Assembly: GCF_001984175.1 (NCBI RefSeq)
Contig: NZ_MTQP01000041.1
Coordinates: 32,115-96,114 of the forward strand
DNA: 64,000 nt
Direction: 5' to 3'
DNA from: Saccharothrix sp. ALI-22-I
GTDB taxonomy: Bacteria; Actinomycetota; Actinomycetes; Mycobacteriales; Pseudonocardiaceae
The notes beneath the pieces are model-generated. The model was not told the DNA's origin and searched no databases. It saw only the letters and a list, made by a program, of their open reading frames with translations. Positions within the stretch are counted from its first letter, which is position 1. Each line of letters opens with the position of its first letter. Positions 1 through 7,528 of the stretch are shown piece after piece. The position numbers and the translations under genes were made by a program.

Positions 1-269
1 AGCGGGCTTTCGCCGGCCGGTCGGTTGCGGACCAGTTCGGCGATGAGCGGGTCGTAGTCGTCGTCCTCGACCACGGCTTCCTTGGTGGGGAAGTAGCGGA
101 AGAACGTCATGTGGGACACGCCCGCGGCGGCGGCGATCTCCTCCACGGTGGTCTCGTCGTAGCCCTTGCTCAGGAACAGCCGCAACGCGTGGTCCTGGAT
201 CGCACGGCGGGTGCGCGCCTTGCGCTGCTCACGCAGCCCGCCGGCGGGCTTGGTCTGGTCCGGTGTCAC
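1..269 (-). CDS. TetR-family transcriptional regulator, N-terminal part (cut by window edge)
   Basis: The reverse strand reads from a GTG at 269 into a typical TetR DNA-binding domain: a basic N-terminus, a helix-turn-helix with the pattern TTVEEIAAAAGVS, then FFRYFPTKEAV, the usual end of the TetR recognition helix region. The ligand-binding C-terminus lies beyond base 1. The GTG overlaps the TGA of the upstream FAD monooxygenase by four bases (GTGA), so the two genes are translationally coupled. This regulator probably represses its own operon, with the palindrome at 1673-1687 as the likely operator. Family assignment is firm; the ligand is unknown. Confidence 0.88.
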   Translation of the reverse strand, partial: MTPDQTKPAGGLREQRKARTRRAIQDHALRLFLSKGYDETTVEEIAAAAGVSHMTFFRYFPTKEAVVEDDDYDPLIAELVRNRPAGESP

Positions 270-1663
270 CGGTCAAGCATGGCCGTCAGTGCTCGGCGCA
301 GCGCGTCCGGCTCGGCCTTTCCGCGCCACGCGAGGTGCCCGTCGGGGCGGACGAGCAGTACCTCCTGGCCCTCGCGGTGCACTTCCCGCACGTCATCCAG
401 CAGGTCACGTGCCACCGACGCGCACGCGTTGCCCGTCGGCGCGGCGAGCGTCCATTGGAATCCGGGGTGGCGGGCGAACTCGGCCACCCGGTCGCCGACC
501 CGCGGTCGTCTGCCGAAGGGGGAGCGGGCGTAACTGGTCTTGAGCTGCGAGGCCTGCTCCCAGATCAGTTTCCGCACCGGTGCCAGTCCTATGAGCGGGA
601 ACAGCACGCGGTCGCGCACCACTCGGGCGGCCGCCGATTCACCCAGTACCAGACCGGTCAGGCCGGTGGTCGAGTCGAGCACGTCGGCTGCCACCGGTCT
701 GCGTTCGGTCTCGTAGCCGTCGAGCAGGCCGTGTCCCGCACGGCCCGAGACGACCAGGGCCAGTCGCCACGCCAGGTTCTCAGCGTCGCCCAACCCGGTG
801 TTCATGCCCTGTCCGCCGAACGGGCTGTGGATGTGCGCGGCGTCCCCCGCCAGCAGCACCCGCCCCTGCCGGTAGGTCTCGGCCAGGCGTCGGTGGATGC
901 GGAACACCGATGTCCACACCCACTCGTCGTCCGCACCGATTTGGAGACCGGCGTGTCGGTCGGCGGCGGCTGCCAGGAATGCCGGGACGTCCTCGACCGC
1001 AACGCCCGGCGCGGGCGCCATGAACCGCCACACCCCGTCCGGCAGCGGGAACGCCGAGAACATCTCCTTGCCCCGCACCCACACCCCGACCGCGTCACTG
1101 GGCAACGGCAGTTCCACGCGCAGGTCACCGAGCACGAACCCCTCGACCAGCGGCACACCGGGAAACCCGATGCCGGCCGTCTTGCGCACCGCGCTGTGCG
1201 CACCGTCGCAGCCCACCACCCACTCGGCGTCCACCCGACCCGCCGAGGTGGACAACACCACGCCGTCGCCGTCCTGTCCGACACCGGTGACCTGGGTGCC
1301 CCACTCGACCCGGACGCCCAGCTCGCCGAGCCGTGCCCGCAACCGGGCCTCGACCTCGGCCTGGGACACCAGCAGTCCGGGCTGCCGCACCAGCTTCGTC
1401 GGCTGGCCGACCCGCAGCTCGCCCGCACGCCGACCACCGACGTGGATCACCACCCGGCCGATGCCAACCGACCGTTGCGGCAGATCGCCCAGGGCACCGA
1501 GCCTGCCCAGCACCTCACCGCCCCGCGGTTGCAGCCCCAACGCCCGCGACGTCGTGGCCGGCCCGGCGGCACCGTCCACCACCCGTACCGGCACGCCCTG
1601 CGCCCGCAGCGCGCACGCCACCGCCAAGCCGGTCGGTCCCGCCCCTACTACGACAACACCCAT
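266..1663 (-). CDS. FAD-dependent aromatic monooxygenase (PheA/TfdB type)
   Basis: The 465-residue protein has the three motifs of class A flavoprotein hydroxylases: the FAD dinucleotide fold GAGPTG at residues 7-12, the GCDGAHS (DG) motif at 151-157, and the GDAAHIHSP (GD) motif near 273-281 followed by GGQGMNTG. Such enzymes use NAD(P)H and O2 to hydroxylate phenolic or polyketide substrates, and relatives inactivate rifamycin or tetracycline. Its length suits this group without the extra C-terminal thioredoxin-like domain. It is the first gene of an operon with the TetR gene that overlaps its stop. The substrate cannot be read from sequence; antibiotic or xenobiotic modification under TetR control is an inference. 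Confidence 0.88.
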   Translation of the reverse strand: MGVVVVGAGPTGLAVACALRAQGVPVRVVDGAAGPATTSRALGLQPRGGEVLGRLGALGDLPQRSVGIGRVVIHVGGRRAGELRVGQPTKLVRQPGLLVSQAEVEARLRARLGELGVRVEWGTQVTGVGQDGDGVVLSTSAGRVDAEWVVGCDGAHSAVRKTAGIGFPGVPLVEGFVLGDLRVELPLPSDAVGVWVRGKEMFSAFPLPDGVWRFMAPAPGVAVEDVPAFLAAAADRHAGLQIGADDEWVWTSVFRIHRRLAETYRQGRVLLAGDAAHIHSPFGGQGMNTGLGDAENLAWRLALVVSGRAGHGLLDGYETERRPVAADVLDSTTGLTGLVLGESAAARVVRDRVLFPLIGLAPVRKLIWEQASQLKTSYARSPFGRRPRVGDRVAEFARHPGFQWTLAAPTGNACASVARDLLDDVREVHREGQEVLLVRPDGHLAWRGKAEPDALRRALTAMLDR

Positions 1664-1672
1664 ACGGATAAG

Positions 1673-1687
1673 TGTTAGCCACTAACA
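1673..1687. promoter_or_regulatory. Palindrome upstream of the monooxygenase, candidate TetR operator
   Basis: A perfect inverted repeat, TGTTAG-CCA-CTAACA, lies nine bases upstream of the monooxygenase start, with an AT-rich stretch beyond it. Its size and position fit an operator for the co-transcribed TetR regulator. Binding is inferred. Confidence 0.5.
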
Positions 1688-1725
1688 AGTGGTAGTCAAT
1701 AACATATTTGCGGCCCTTGATGGGC

Positions 1726-1759
1726 TGAACAGTTGTTCAATGCTTTGAACATGCGTTCA
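1726..1759. promoter_or_regulatory. Tandem palindromes overlapping the start of the truncated TetR gene
   Basis: Two inverted repeats of related sequence lie in tandem: TGAACA-GT-TGTTCA at 1726-1739 and TGAAC-ATGC-GTTCA at 1746-1759. The second contains the ATG at 1751. They look like an autoregulatory operator pair that has outlived its broken regulator gene. Confidence 0.5.
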
Positions 1760-2045
1760 GCTTCCGATTTGACCGCCCGGGTCCGGATCCGCGATGCCGC
1801 CTTGGCCGGGTTCGGTGCTGAGGGCGTCGCCGGGACTTCCGTGCGTGCGGTCGCTGCGGATGCCGGGGTGTCTGCCGCGTTGGTGCTGCACCACTTCGGC
1901 TCGAAGGAGGGGTTGCGGCAGGCGTGTGACGAGTATGTGCTGGAGGGGATCCGGTCCGATGGTGACGCCGATGTGGCTGCGCTGGGGGACATGCTGCGGG
2001 CAGCGACTCCGGTGCGGCGGTATCTTGCGGCTCGGTTGGGGGATC
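1751..2045 (+). pseudogene. Truncated TetR-family regulator
   Basis: From the ATG at 1751 the frame reads a TetR DNA-binding domain: an RIRDAAL opening, RAVAADAGVSAALVLHHF as the helix-turn-helix, then FGSKEGLRQACDEYVLEG. After about 98 residues, near 2045, the reading continues into the antisense of a transposase fragment and stops at 2209. A normal member has about 190 residues, so the ligand-binding domain is lost. The upstream ATG at 1733 is in frame but gives an atypical N-terminus. The junction with foreign DNA makes this a disrupted gene, though a DNA-binding fragment could still be made. Confidence 0.8.
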
Positions 2046-2345
2046 GGTTGGTCCGGTCGTGGTGGCGTGAGCTGTCGGGCTTGGTGTGGTCGGCGGTGGT
2101 TGTAGTGGGAGACGTAGCGGTCCAGCACTGCTTTCAAGTGGTGTTCGTTGATGATGAGCGGCGGTCGGTGGCTTCGCGTCTGATGGTGCCGACGAATCGT
2201 TCGGCGTAGCAGTTGGCTCGTGGGCAGCGTGGTGGGATCTTCACGACTTGGATGCCGGTGTCGGCGAGGACGGCGTCGAACGAGGTGGTGAACTGCCCGG
2301 CCCGGTCGCGGATCAGGAACCGGAAGTCTTCGGTCCGGTCGTCGA
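2046..2345 (-). mobile_element. Transposase fragment 1 (integrase-core, rve type), frameshifted
   Basis: The reverse strand encodes the C-terminal part of an integrase-core transposase: FLIRDRAGQFTTSFDAVL, then PPRCPRANCYAERFVGT carrying the catalytic-region glutamate, then a frameshift near 2160, then LKAVLDRYVSHYNHRRPHQ. The first two DDE residues and the true C-terminal tail are missing. It shares about 115 bases of strong similarity with the fragment at 10810-11013, which identifies one family. The insertion or a later rearrangement truncated the neighbouring TetR gene. Confidence 0.8.
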
Positions 2346-2521
2346 CCTCAGCCGGGCGGCCGGCGGCACGAACAAGGGGATGGGGCGCGTGGTCACGACA
2401 GCACCACCGATCCGGGTGGCTGGGATTCCAGCCGCTGTGGTGGAGACTGGCGCGCCGTTAACACTGGTAGGACGGACATCGATCACCCTTCGTGAAAGTC
2501 CGCCCTCTCGGAACATCAAAA

Positions 2522-2557
2522 CCCCACGGAGGGTAACTGTCGTTACTCTCCGTGGGG
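2522..2557 (-). terminator. Hairpin terminator at the end of the sugar-metabolite operon
   Basis: A 16-base stem (15 of 16 pairs) with a four-base loop, CCCCACGGAGGGTAAC and its complement, sits exactly at the end of the FG-GAP gene. The TAA stop at 2543-2545 lies inside the stem. There is no T-run, as usual for actinobacterial terminators. Confidence 0.7.
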
Positions 2558-3814
2558 TAGATCCGGCTGGAGTTTCAGCCGAAATGGTGTCCGAGAGGGT
2601 TCCGTCCGGTTGCGGTGCAGGACGATCTTCGCGTCGTCCGCCACGTAGTAGTTCTGCACCGAGTAGGCGATCGTGGCGAAGTCGAGCGTGCCGTCACCGT
2701 TGAAGTCGCCCGTCGCGATGCGCGCCACCGAATCGTCCGCCACCCGCCACTTGGCCCAGACGCCGTTCGCGGCGTCGATCGCCTTGTAGTACATCACGCC
2801 CTGCCACGGCCACGGCCCGCGCAACGCCACCAGGAACTCGTCGTCACCGTCACCGTCGAAGTCGGCGCACACGACCTGGTGACCCGGCCCCTCGCCGTTC
2901 TCGTTGGGGTCGCCGAAGACGTCGAGCAGCGTCCGGTTCCAGCCCGAGTCGTCCTTCGTGTACACGGCGACCGTGTTGCCGTGGAAGGGCTCGATCGCCG
3001 CGACGTAGGCCATCGGGTCGTCACCCAGGCGGCCCGCGTCCAAGTCCCCGGAGCCGCGGAAACCCGTCCGCGCGAACTGAGTGCGCTCACCCTCGCCGAT
3101 CAGCGTCGACCTCCACTCACCCGCCTCGTCGTCGTAGCGCAGCCACGTGACGCCCTCGTCGGAGGCGAACAGCAGCGAATCGCGGTCCGAGTCGGGGATC
3201 AGGCCCTTCTTCTTCTCGGCGCCGTGGATCATCCGGAAGTGGCTGTCGTCGATGACGGTCATCGGCCACTCGGTCGCGTTCCGCACGTCATCCGGTTCGG
3301 TGAACAGCACCACCGGGAGCACCGCGTGCACGTCGGCCTTCGCCACGATCGGCACGCCCACGATCTCCAGACGGTCGGTTCGGGTGAAGTGGCCGGCGCG
3401 CAGCCGGTGCATGCCGGTCGCGCGACCGACGTAGTGCCTGCGCCAGCGGTCGTCGTGCTTGTCCGCCGCGCCGGGGTGCTCGATCCAGTCAATCTTGCCG
3501 CCGGCCTCGTCCGGGTCGACGATGGTGCCGATCGGGCCGTACAGCTCGTAGCAGACGATGGCATCCGGCGTGCCGTCGCCGGTGATGTCGGCCCAGTCCG
3601 CGCCGACGGGCATCCGGAAGCCGTCGGCCATCAGCCGCTTCGGCCAGCTCGGCGCGTTCTGGTACCAGTAGATCTCGCCCAGCCGCAGGCCGTAGCCGAA
3701 CAGGTCGGGCCGGCCGTCGCCGTCGATGTCGGGTGCTTCGAGCCAGTAGCCGTCGCGCAGCTGGTCGGCGACGATCTCGCCTTCGAAGTGCGGTGCGATG
3801 ATGCGGTCGTGCAC
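2543..3814 (-). CDS. FG-GAP/VCBS beta-propeller protein, like the propeller half of aldos-2-ulose dehydratase
   Basis: The 423-residue protein carries repeated calcium-loop blades: DIDGDGRPDLFGYG near the N-terminus, DITGDGTPDA, DFDGDGDDEFLVALRG and DFNGDGTLDFATIA near the C-terminus, as in a multi-bladed propeller. There is no signal peptide, so it is probably cytoplasmic, unlike most VCBS proteins. The block IEPFHGNTVAVYTK followed by GPGHQVVCADFDGDG resembles, as far as I remember it, the propeller of fungal aldos-2-ulose dehydratase. That enzyme dehydrates and isomerises osones and anhydrofructose and also contains cupin domains in the same chain. Here the cupin is the next gene upstream. 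I chose the GTG at 3814 because AGGAGG lies eight bases before it; the GTG at 3823 lies inside that ribosome site. Last gene of the operon. Confidence 0.72.
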   Translation of the reverse strand: MHDRIIAPHFEGEIVADQLRDGYWLEAPDIDGDGRPDLFGYGLRLGEIYWYQNAPSWPKRLMADGFRMPVGADWADITGDGTPDAIVCYELYGPIGTIVDPDEAGGKIDWIEHPGAADKHDDRWRRHYVGRATGMHRLRAGHFTRTDRLEIVGVPIVAKADVHAVLPVVLFTEPDDVRNATEWPMTVIDDSHFRMIHGAEKKKGLIPDSDRDSLLFASDEGVTWLRYDDEAGEWRSTLIGEGERTQFARTGFRGSGDLDAGRLGDDPMAYVAAIEPFHGNTVAVYTKDDSGWNRTLLDVFGDPNENGEGPGHQVVCADFDGDGDDEFLVALRGPWPWQGVMYYKAIDAANGVWAKWRVADDSVARIATGDFNGDGTLDFATIAYSVQNYYVADDAKIVLHRNRTEPSRTPFRLKLQPDLPHGE

Positions 3815-3839
3815 GTCGATCACCTCCTGGTGCGCCGGT

Positions 3840-4556
3840 TCAGGGCAGCTGGTGGTACTCCAGGGCGAGCCACACGCAGTCGGTGTCGGCCCGGTACTGG
3901 TGCCACGGGTAGACGAACGCGCCCTCGTCGGTCCGGCTGCAGAACGGCACGGGCGTCGTGTAGCCCTCGCCCATCACCACGTCCTCGACCAGCGTGGCGT
4001 GGTCTTGGGCGCGGAACTTCTGCATCCGGCCCACGCCGACCACCTGCGTGTGGACCTCGATGAAGTCGTGCAGCACGTGGATGCCGCAGTCGGTGCCGGC
4101 GGGCGCGAACCACAGGTTGGCCCGCAGCTCGAACGCGCGCGGCCCGGACGGCCCGCCGCCCAGAGCCTGGCCGGGGTCGAACTCGACCACGTCGAGCACG
4201 TCCTGCGGTCCCCTCCACAGCGGTGTGTCGACCGGGAACTGCGTGCCGGGGCCGACGTGCTCGCCCACGACGTCACCCAGCCGCACCCACTCCGGCTCGT
4301 CGACGATCTCCGCTGTCGGTGCCGCCTCGTCGTCGAGCTTGAGCACCAGCAGCGACTCCGCCCGCGAGACGGTCGTGTCGACCAGGATCGTGGAGGAGAA
4401 CGCCGGGAGCGGTCGGCGCGGTTCCAGGGCCGTCCACGCGGGCGTCGTGCCGGTGTTGACCACGATCGCCCGGCCTTCGACGTGGAGGTCGCGGGCGGCG
4501 CGCACGTACTCGCCGCTCACGAAGCGGTTCTCGGTCAGGGGCGCGGTGGTGGTCAT
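3840..4556 (-). CDS. Cupin-fold protein, possible partner of the propeller protein
   Basis: The 238-residue protein is mostly beta-strand in character. It has histidine-rich stretches, GIHVLHDFIEVHTQVVG and VYPWHQYRADTD, that could bind a metal in a double-cupin fold. Its ATG at 4556 overlaps the TGA of the epimerase gene by four bases, and 25 bases separate it from the propeller gene, so the three are co-translated. In fungal aldos-2-ulose dehydratase a propeller and cupins form one polypeptide, so I read this pair as a split version. The direct evidence is fold-like pattern and gene order only. A role in dehydration or isomerisation of an oxidised sugar is inference. No signal peptide is present. 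Confidence 0.6.
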   Translation of the reverse strand: MTTTAPLTENRFVSGEYVRAARDLHVEGRAIVVNTGTTPAWTALEPRRPLPAFSSTILVDTTVSRAESLLVLKLDDEAAPTAEIVDEPEWVRLGDVVGEHVGPGTQFPVDTPLWRGPQDVLDVVEFDPGQALGGGPSGPRAFELRANLWFAPAGTDCGIHVLHDFIEVHTQVVGVGRMQKFRAQDHATLVEDVVMGEGYTTPVPFCSRTDEGAFVYPWHQYRADTDCVWLALEYHQLP

Positions 4557-5722
4557 ACCGCCACCAGGTCGGCCGTGGGTGTGCTGCCCGGCACGAACGG
4601 CTGCACGGCCGGGCCATCGCCGAAGTAGTGCGCCAGGGCCGCGATCGTGCGCACGCTCGCGTGCCCGTCGCCGTACGGGTTGGCGGCGTCGGCCATCCGC
4701 TCGTAGTGCACCGGGTCGCGCAGCAGCCCGATGACCGAGTCGGCCACGCCCTCGGTGGTGCGGCCGACGAGCTGCGCGGTGCCGACCGCGATCGCCTCGG
4801 GCCGTTCGGTGATGTCCCGCAGCACCAGGGTGGGTTTGCCCAGTGCCGGCCCCTCCTCCTCGGCGCCGCTGCTGTCGGACACGATGATGTCCGCGCGCCG
4901 CATGAGCTTGGTGAAGCATAAGTAGGGCAACGGGTCGACGATGGTCAGGTTGGGCAGGTCCGCGATCTCCGGCAGCAGCGCGTCGCGCACGGCCGGGTTG
5001 CGATGCAGCGGCACGACCACCCGCACGTCCTGCTCCTGCGCGATCCGGCGCAGCGCCGCGCCGATCTGGGGCAGCATCCGCCACGACTCGCGCCGGTGCG
5101 CGGACGCCAGCACGATCCGGCGGGGGTCGTCGTCGAGGTCGGCCAGCGCGCGGGCGCCGTAGTCCGCCGCGGACGTGCCCGCCCACCGCAGCGCGTCGAT
5201 CACCGTGTTGCCGGTGACCACGATCCGGTCCGGCCGCACACCCTCGCGGATGAGGTTGGCGCCGCTCACGGGTGTCGGCGCCAGGTGCAGGTCGGAGATC
5301 TGCGCGACGAGCCGGCGGTTGGCCTCCTCAGGGAACGGGGAGTGCAGGTCGCCGCTGCGCAGGCCGGCCTCGACGTGCACCACCGGGATCTGCTGGTGGA
5401 AGGCGCCGATCGCGCCCGCCAGGGTGGTCGCGGTATCGCCGTGCACCATGGCCGCGTCGCAGCCCAACCCGGGTAAGACCTTCTCCAGTCCTTCGATGAC
5501 CTTGTGGGTGACCCGCGAGAGGGTCTGCTTGTCGGACATGACGGCCAGGTCGATGTCGGGCCGCAGGTCGAACGCGGCCAGCGTGTCGTCCAGCATCTGC
5601 CGGTGCTGACCGGTGGACACGACCACGGGCCGGAAGCGCGGGTCGGCGTCCAGCGCCCGGATCACGGGCGCGAACTTGATCGCTTCGGGACGGGTTCCGA
5701 GGATTACGGCTACCGATCGCAT
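4553..5722 (-). CDS. wecB: Non-hydrolysing UDP-N-acetylglucosamine 2-epimerase
   Basis: The 389-residue length and motifs match the WecB/MnaA family, which interconverts UDP-GlcNAc and UDP-ManNAc. The N-terminus has VILGTRPEAIKFAPV. The three acidic catalytic positions lie in HGDTATT, VHVEAGLRSGD and PFPEEANRR, and the nucleotide site reads SASHRRES-like (ASAHRRES) and later SDSSGAEEEGP. The ATG at 5722 follows GAGGGG at nine bases; the longer open frame upstream of it lies antisense-free inside the oxidase region and is not needed. In this operon it probably feeds an amino-sugar nucleotide into the pathway rather than into cell-wall polymers, because no glycosyltransferase is present. Substrate specificity is inferred from the family. 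Confidence 0.9.
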   Translation of the reverse strand: MRSVAVILGTRPEAIKFAPVIRALDADPRFRPVVVSTGQHRQMLDDTLAAFDLRPDIDLAVMSDKQTLSRVTHKVIEGLEKVLPGLGCDAAMVHGDTATTLAGAIGAFHQQIPVVHVEAGLRSGDLHSPFPEEANRRLVAQISDLHLAPTPVSGANLIREGVRPDRIVVTGNTVIDALRWAGTSAADYGARALADLDDDPRRIVLASAHRRESWRMLPQIGAALRRIAQEQDVRVVVPLHRNPAVRDALLPEIADLPNLTIVDPLPYLCFTKLMRRADIIVSDSSGAEEEGPALGKPTLVLRDITERPEAIAVGTAQLVGRTTEGVADSVIGLLRDPVHYERMADAANPYGDGHASVRTIAALAHYFGDGPAVQPFVPGSTPTADLVAV

Positions 5723-5820
5723 GGGAGGAAACCCCTCTCTTCGATGTGGTGGGAGCGTGTGGACAGCACGTGCCCGACCGCCCCGGGTGAGGGCGACGAC
5801 GGGTGTGGGGAGTTCCGGGG

Positions 5821-7491
5821 TCAGCGCGCGGGTTGGATCGACAGCGCGTGCCGGAAGTGGTCGGCCGGATCCCAGCGTTTCTTGACCTGCTGCAGCCGCG
5901 GGTAGTTCTCCCGGTAGTACAACGCCTGCCAGGGCACGCCGGAGCGGTTGAACTCCGGTGCGGCGACGTCGTTGTCCGGGTAGTTGATGTAGCAACCGTC
6001 GGCGTGGTCGCCGGGCACGGGCACGCCGCCGGTCGCGGCGAACATGCCGCGGTAGGTCTCCCGCGCCCAGGTGATGTGGAAGTCGTCGTCCTCGGCGGAG
6101 TTCCAGAAGGTCTGCAGGCACATCTTGAACGCTGAGTCCCGCTGGGCGTGCGCGGTCGCGCCGCGCTCGGGCGCGTTCACCCGGCCACCGAAGGACAGCA
6201 GCACCAGCATGGTGTCCGGGTTGGTGAAGTCCTCGCCGGTCATGCCGCGGTAGAGCGCCGCGCACTGCTCGTCGTCGAACGCCTTGCGCAGGTAGGCGGA
6301 CTTGTGCACCCCGCGCGAGGTGGGATCGGTGATGGTGGGGTTGTTGGTGCCCACCAGACGGGCGGCCTGCAACCACGGCAGTTCGCGTGGCTCTCCCAGG
6401 TCGATCGGGAGCTTCCCCAGTTCACCGATCGGGGCCTTCGCCGGCCGCGGTCGGGCCGCCACGCCCTCGGTGATGGCGGCGAGGTAGTCGTCGAGCATCC
6501 GGCGGGCGTTCGGCGCGGTCGCGTCCACCTGGGTGAACATGCCCATGCTGCCGTGCGCGCGGTGGCTGACGTTGAACAGGCTGGACACCGCGGTGGTCGC
6601 GGCACCGGGGTCGGCGTTACGCTCATGCCACGTGCCGAAGTTCTGCACGAGCCGGGTGAACGACGCCTGGTCCAGTTCGTCCCAGTCGAACTCGACCGCG
6701 CTGACGAGCACGGTGGAGGGCGGGGACACGAGTTGGTCCGCGGGGTCCGTGTCGTGCGCGTCCGGGGAGCGGAACCAGTACCGGGTGATCACGCCGAAGT
6801 TGCCGCCGCCCGCGCCGGTGTGGCCCCACCAGAGGTCGCGGTTGGGGTCGTCGGCCTCGCGGGTCGCCACGACGGTCCGCACGCCGCCGCGCTCGTCGAC
6901 CGTCACGACCTCCACCGCGTAGAGGTGATCGACGGTCAGGCCGTGCGCTCGGGAGAGCAGTCCGTACCCGCCGCCCGCGACGTGGCCCGCGATGCCGACG
7001 CTCCAGCAGACGCCGCCGGGGATCGTGACGTGCCAACCCTTGTACAGCGCCTCGTAGACGTTGGTGAGCCGCGCCCCGGACTGCACGCAGAACGCGCGCA
7101 TCCGCTCGTCGTAGTACACGTCGGTCATCGCCGAGACGTCGAGGATGACCTCGATCTCCGGGTTGCAGACGAAATCTGAGAAGCAGTGGCCGCCACCGCG
7201 CACGGACACCCGCTTGCCGGCCCGGACGGCGTCGCGCACGGCGTTCTCCGCGTCAGCGGTGGAGGTGATCAGCTTGACGTACTCGGGACGGGCGACGAAC
7301 CGCTGGTTGTTGCCCGTCATCAGGTCGGGGTAGCGGGGGTCGCCCGGCCGCACGACCGGACCGGGCGGGACGGCCGTCGCCGTCCCCGGCTCGGCAACGG
7401 CCGTTGGGATCGTGGTCCCTGCCGCCGCACCTCCCAAGAGTGCGGCGGCGCCGGATAAGACGGACCGGCGCGTCAAGCCGTTGTCGCGCAT
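5821..7491 (-). CDS. Tat-exported, bicovalent FAD-linked oxidase (BBE/oligosaccharide-oxidase type)
   Basis: The N-terminus (TRRSVLSGAAALLGGAAAG) is a twin-arginine signal peptide, so the folded flavoprotein is exported. The FAD-binding PCMH domain follows. It contains RGGGHCFSDF with His102 and PGGVCWSVGIAGH with Cys162, the two residues that tether FAD covalently in AknOx, GOOX and Dbv29-like enzymes. The C-terminal BBE segment has GCYINYPDND, the tyrosine-containing signature near the catalytic base. At 556 residues it is a full-length member. These enzymes oxidise sugar hydroxyls, including C1 of aldoses, producing H2O2. Placed between an exporter and an epimerase, it probably oxidises a sugar or glycoside intermediate outside the membrane. 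Confidence 0.88.
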   Translation of the reverse strand: MRDNGLTRRSVLSGAAALLGGAAAGTTIPTAVAEPGTATAVPPGPVVRPGDPRYPDLMTGNNQRFVARPEYVKLITSTADAENAVRDAVRAGKRVSVRGGGHCFSDFVCNPEIEVILDVSAMTDVYYDERMRAFCVQSGARLTNVYEALYKGWHVTIPGGVCWSVGIAGHVAGGGYGLLSRAHGLTVDHLYAVEVVTVDERGGVRTVVATREADDPNRDLWWGHTGAGGGNFGVITRYWFRSPDAHDTDPADQLVSPPSTVLVSAVEFDWDELDQASFTRLVQNFGTWHERNADPGAATTAVSSLFNVSHRAHGSMGMFTQVDATAPNARRMLDDYLAAITEGVAARPRPAKAPIGELGKLPIDLGEPRELPWLQAARLVGTNNPTITDPTSRGVHKSAYLRKAFDDEQCAALYRGMTGEDFTNPDTMLVLLSFGGRVNAPERGATAHAQRDSAFKMCLQTFWNSAEDDDFHITWARETYRGMFAATGGVPVPGDHADGCYINYPDNDVAAPEFNRSGVPWQALYYRENYPRLQQVKKRWDPADHFRHALSIQPAR

Positions 7492-7528
7492 GTCTGCTCC
7501 AATCTCCCGTTTCTTTCGTCCTTCGTGG

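Noticed and set aside
263..1678. Long plus-strand open frame of 471 codons
   Set aside because: It is antisense to the FAD monooxygenase, which has clear family motifs; the plus frame has an Arg/His/Pro-rich shadow composition.
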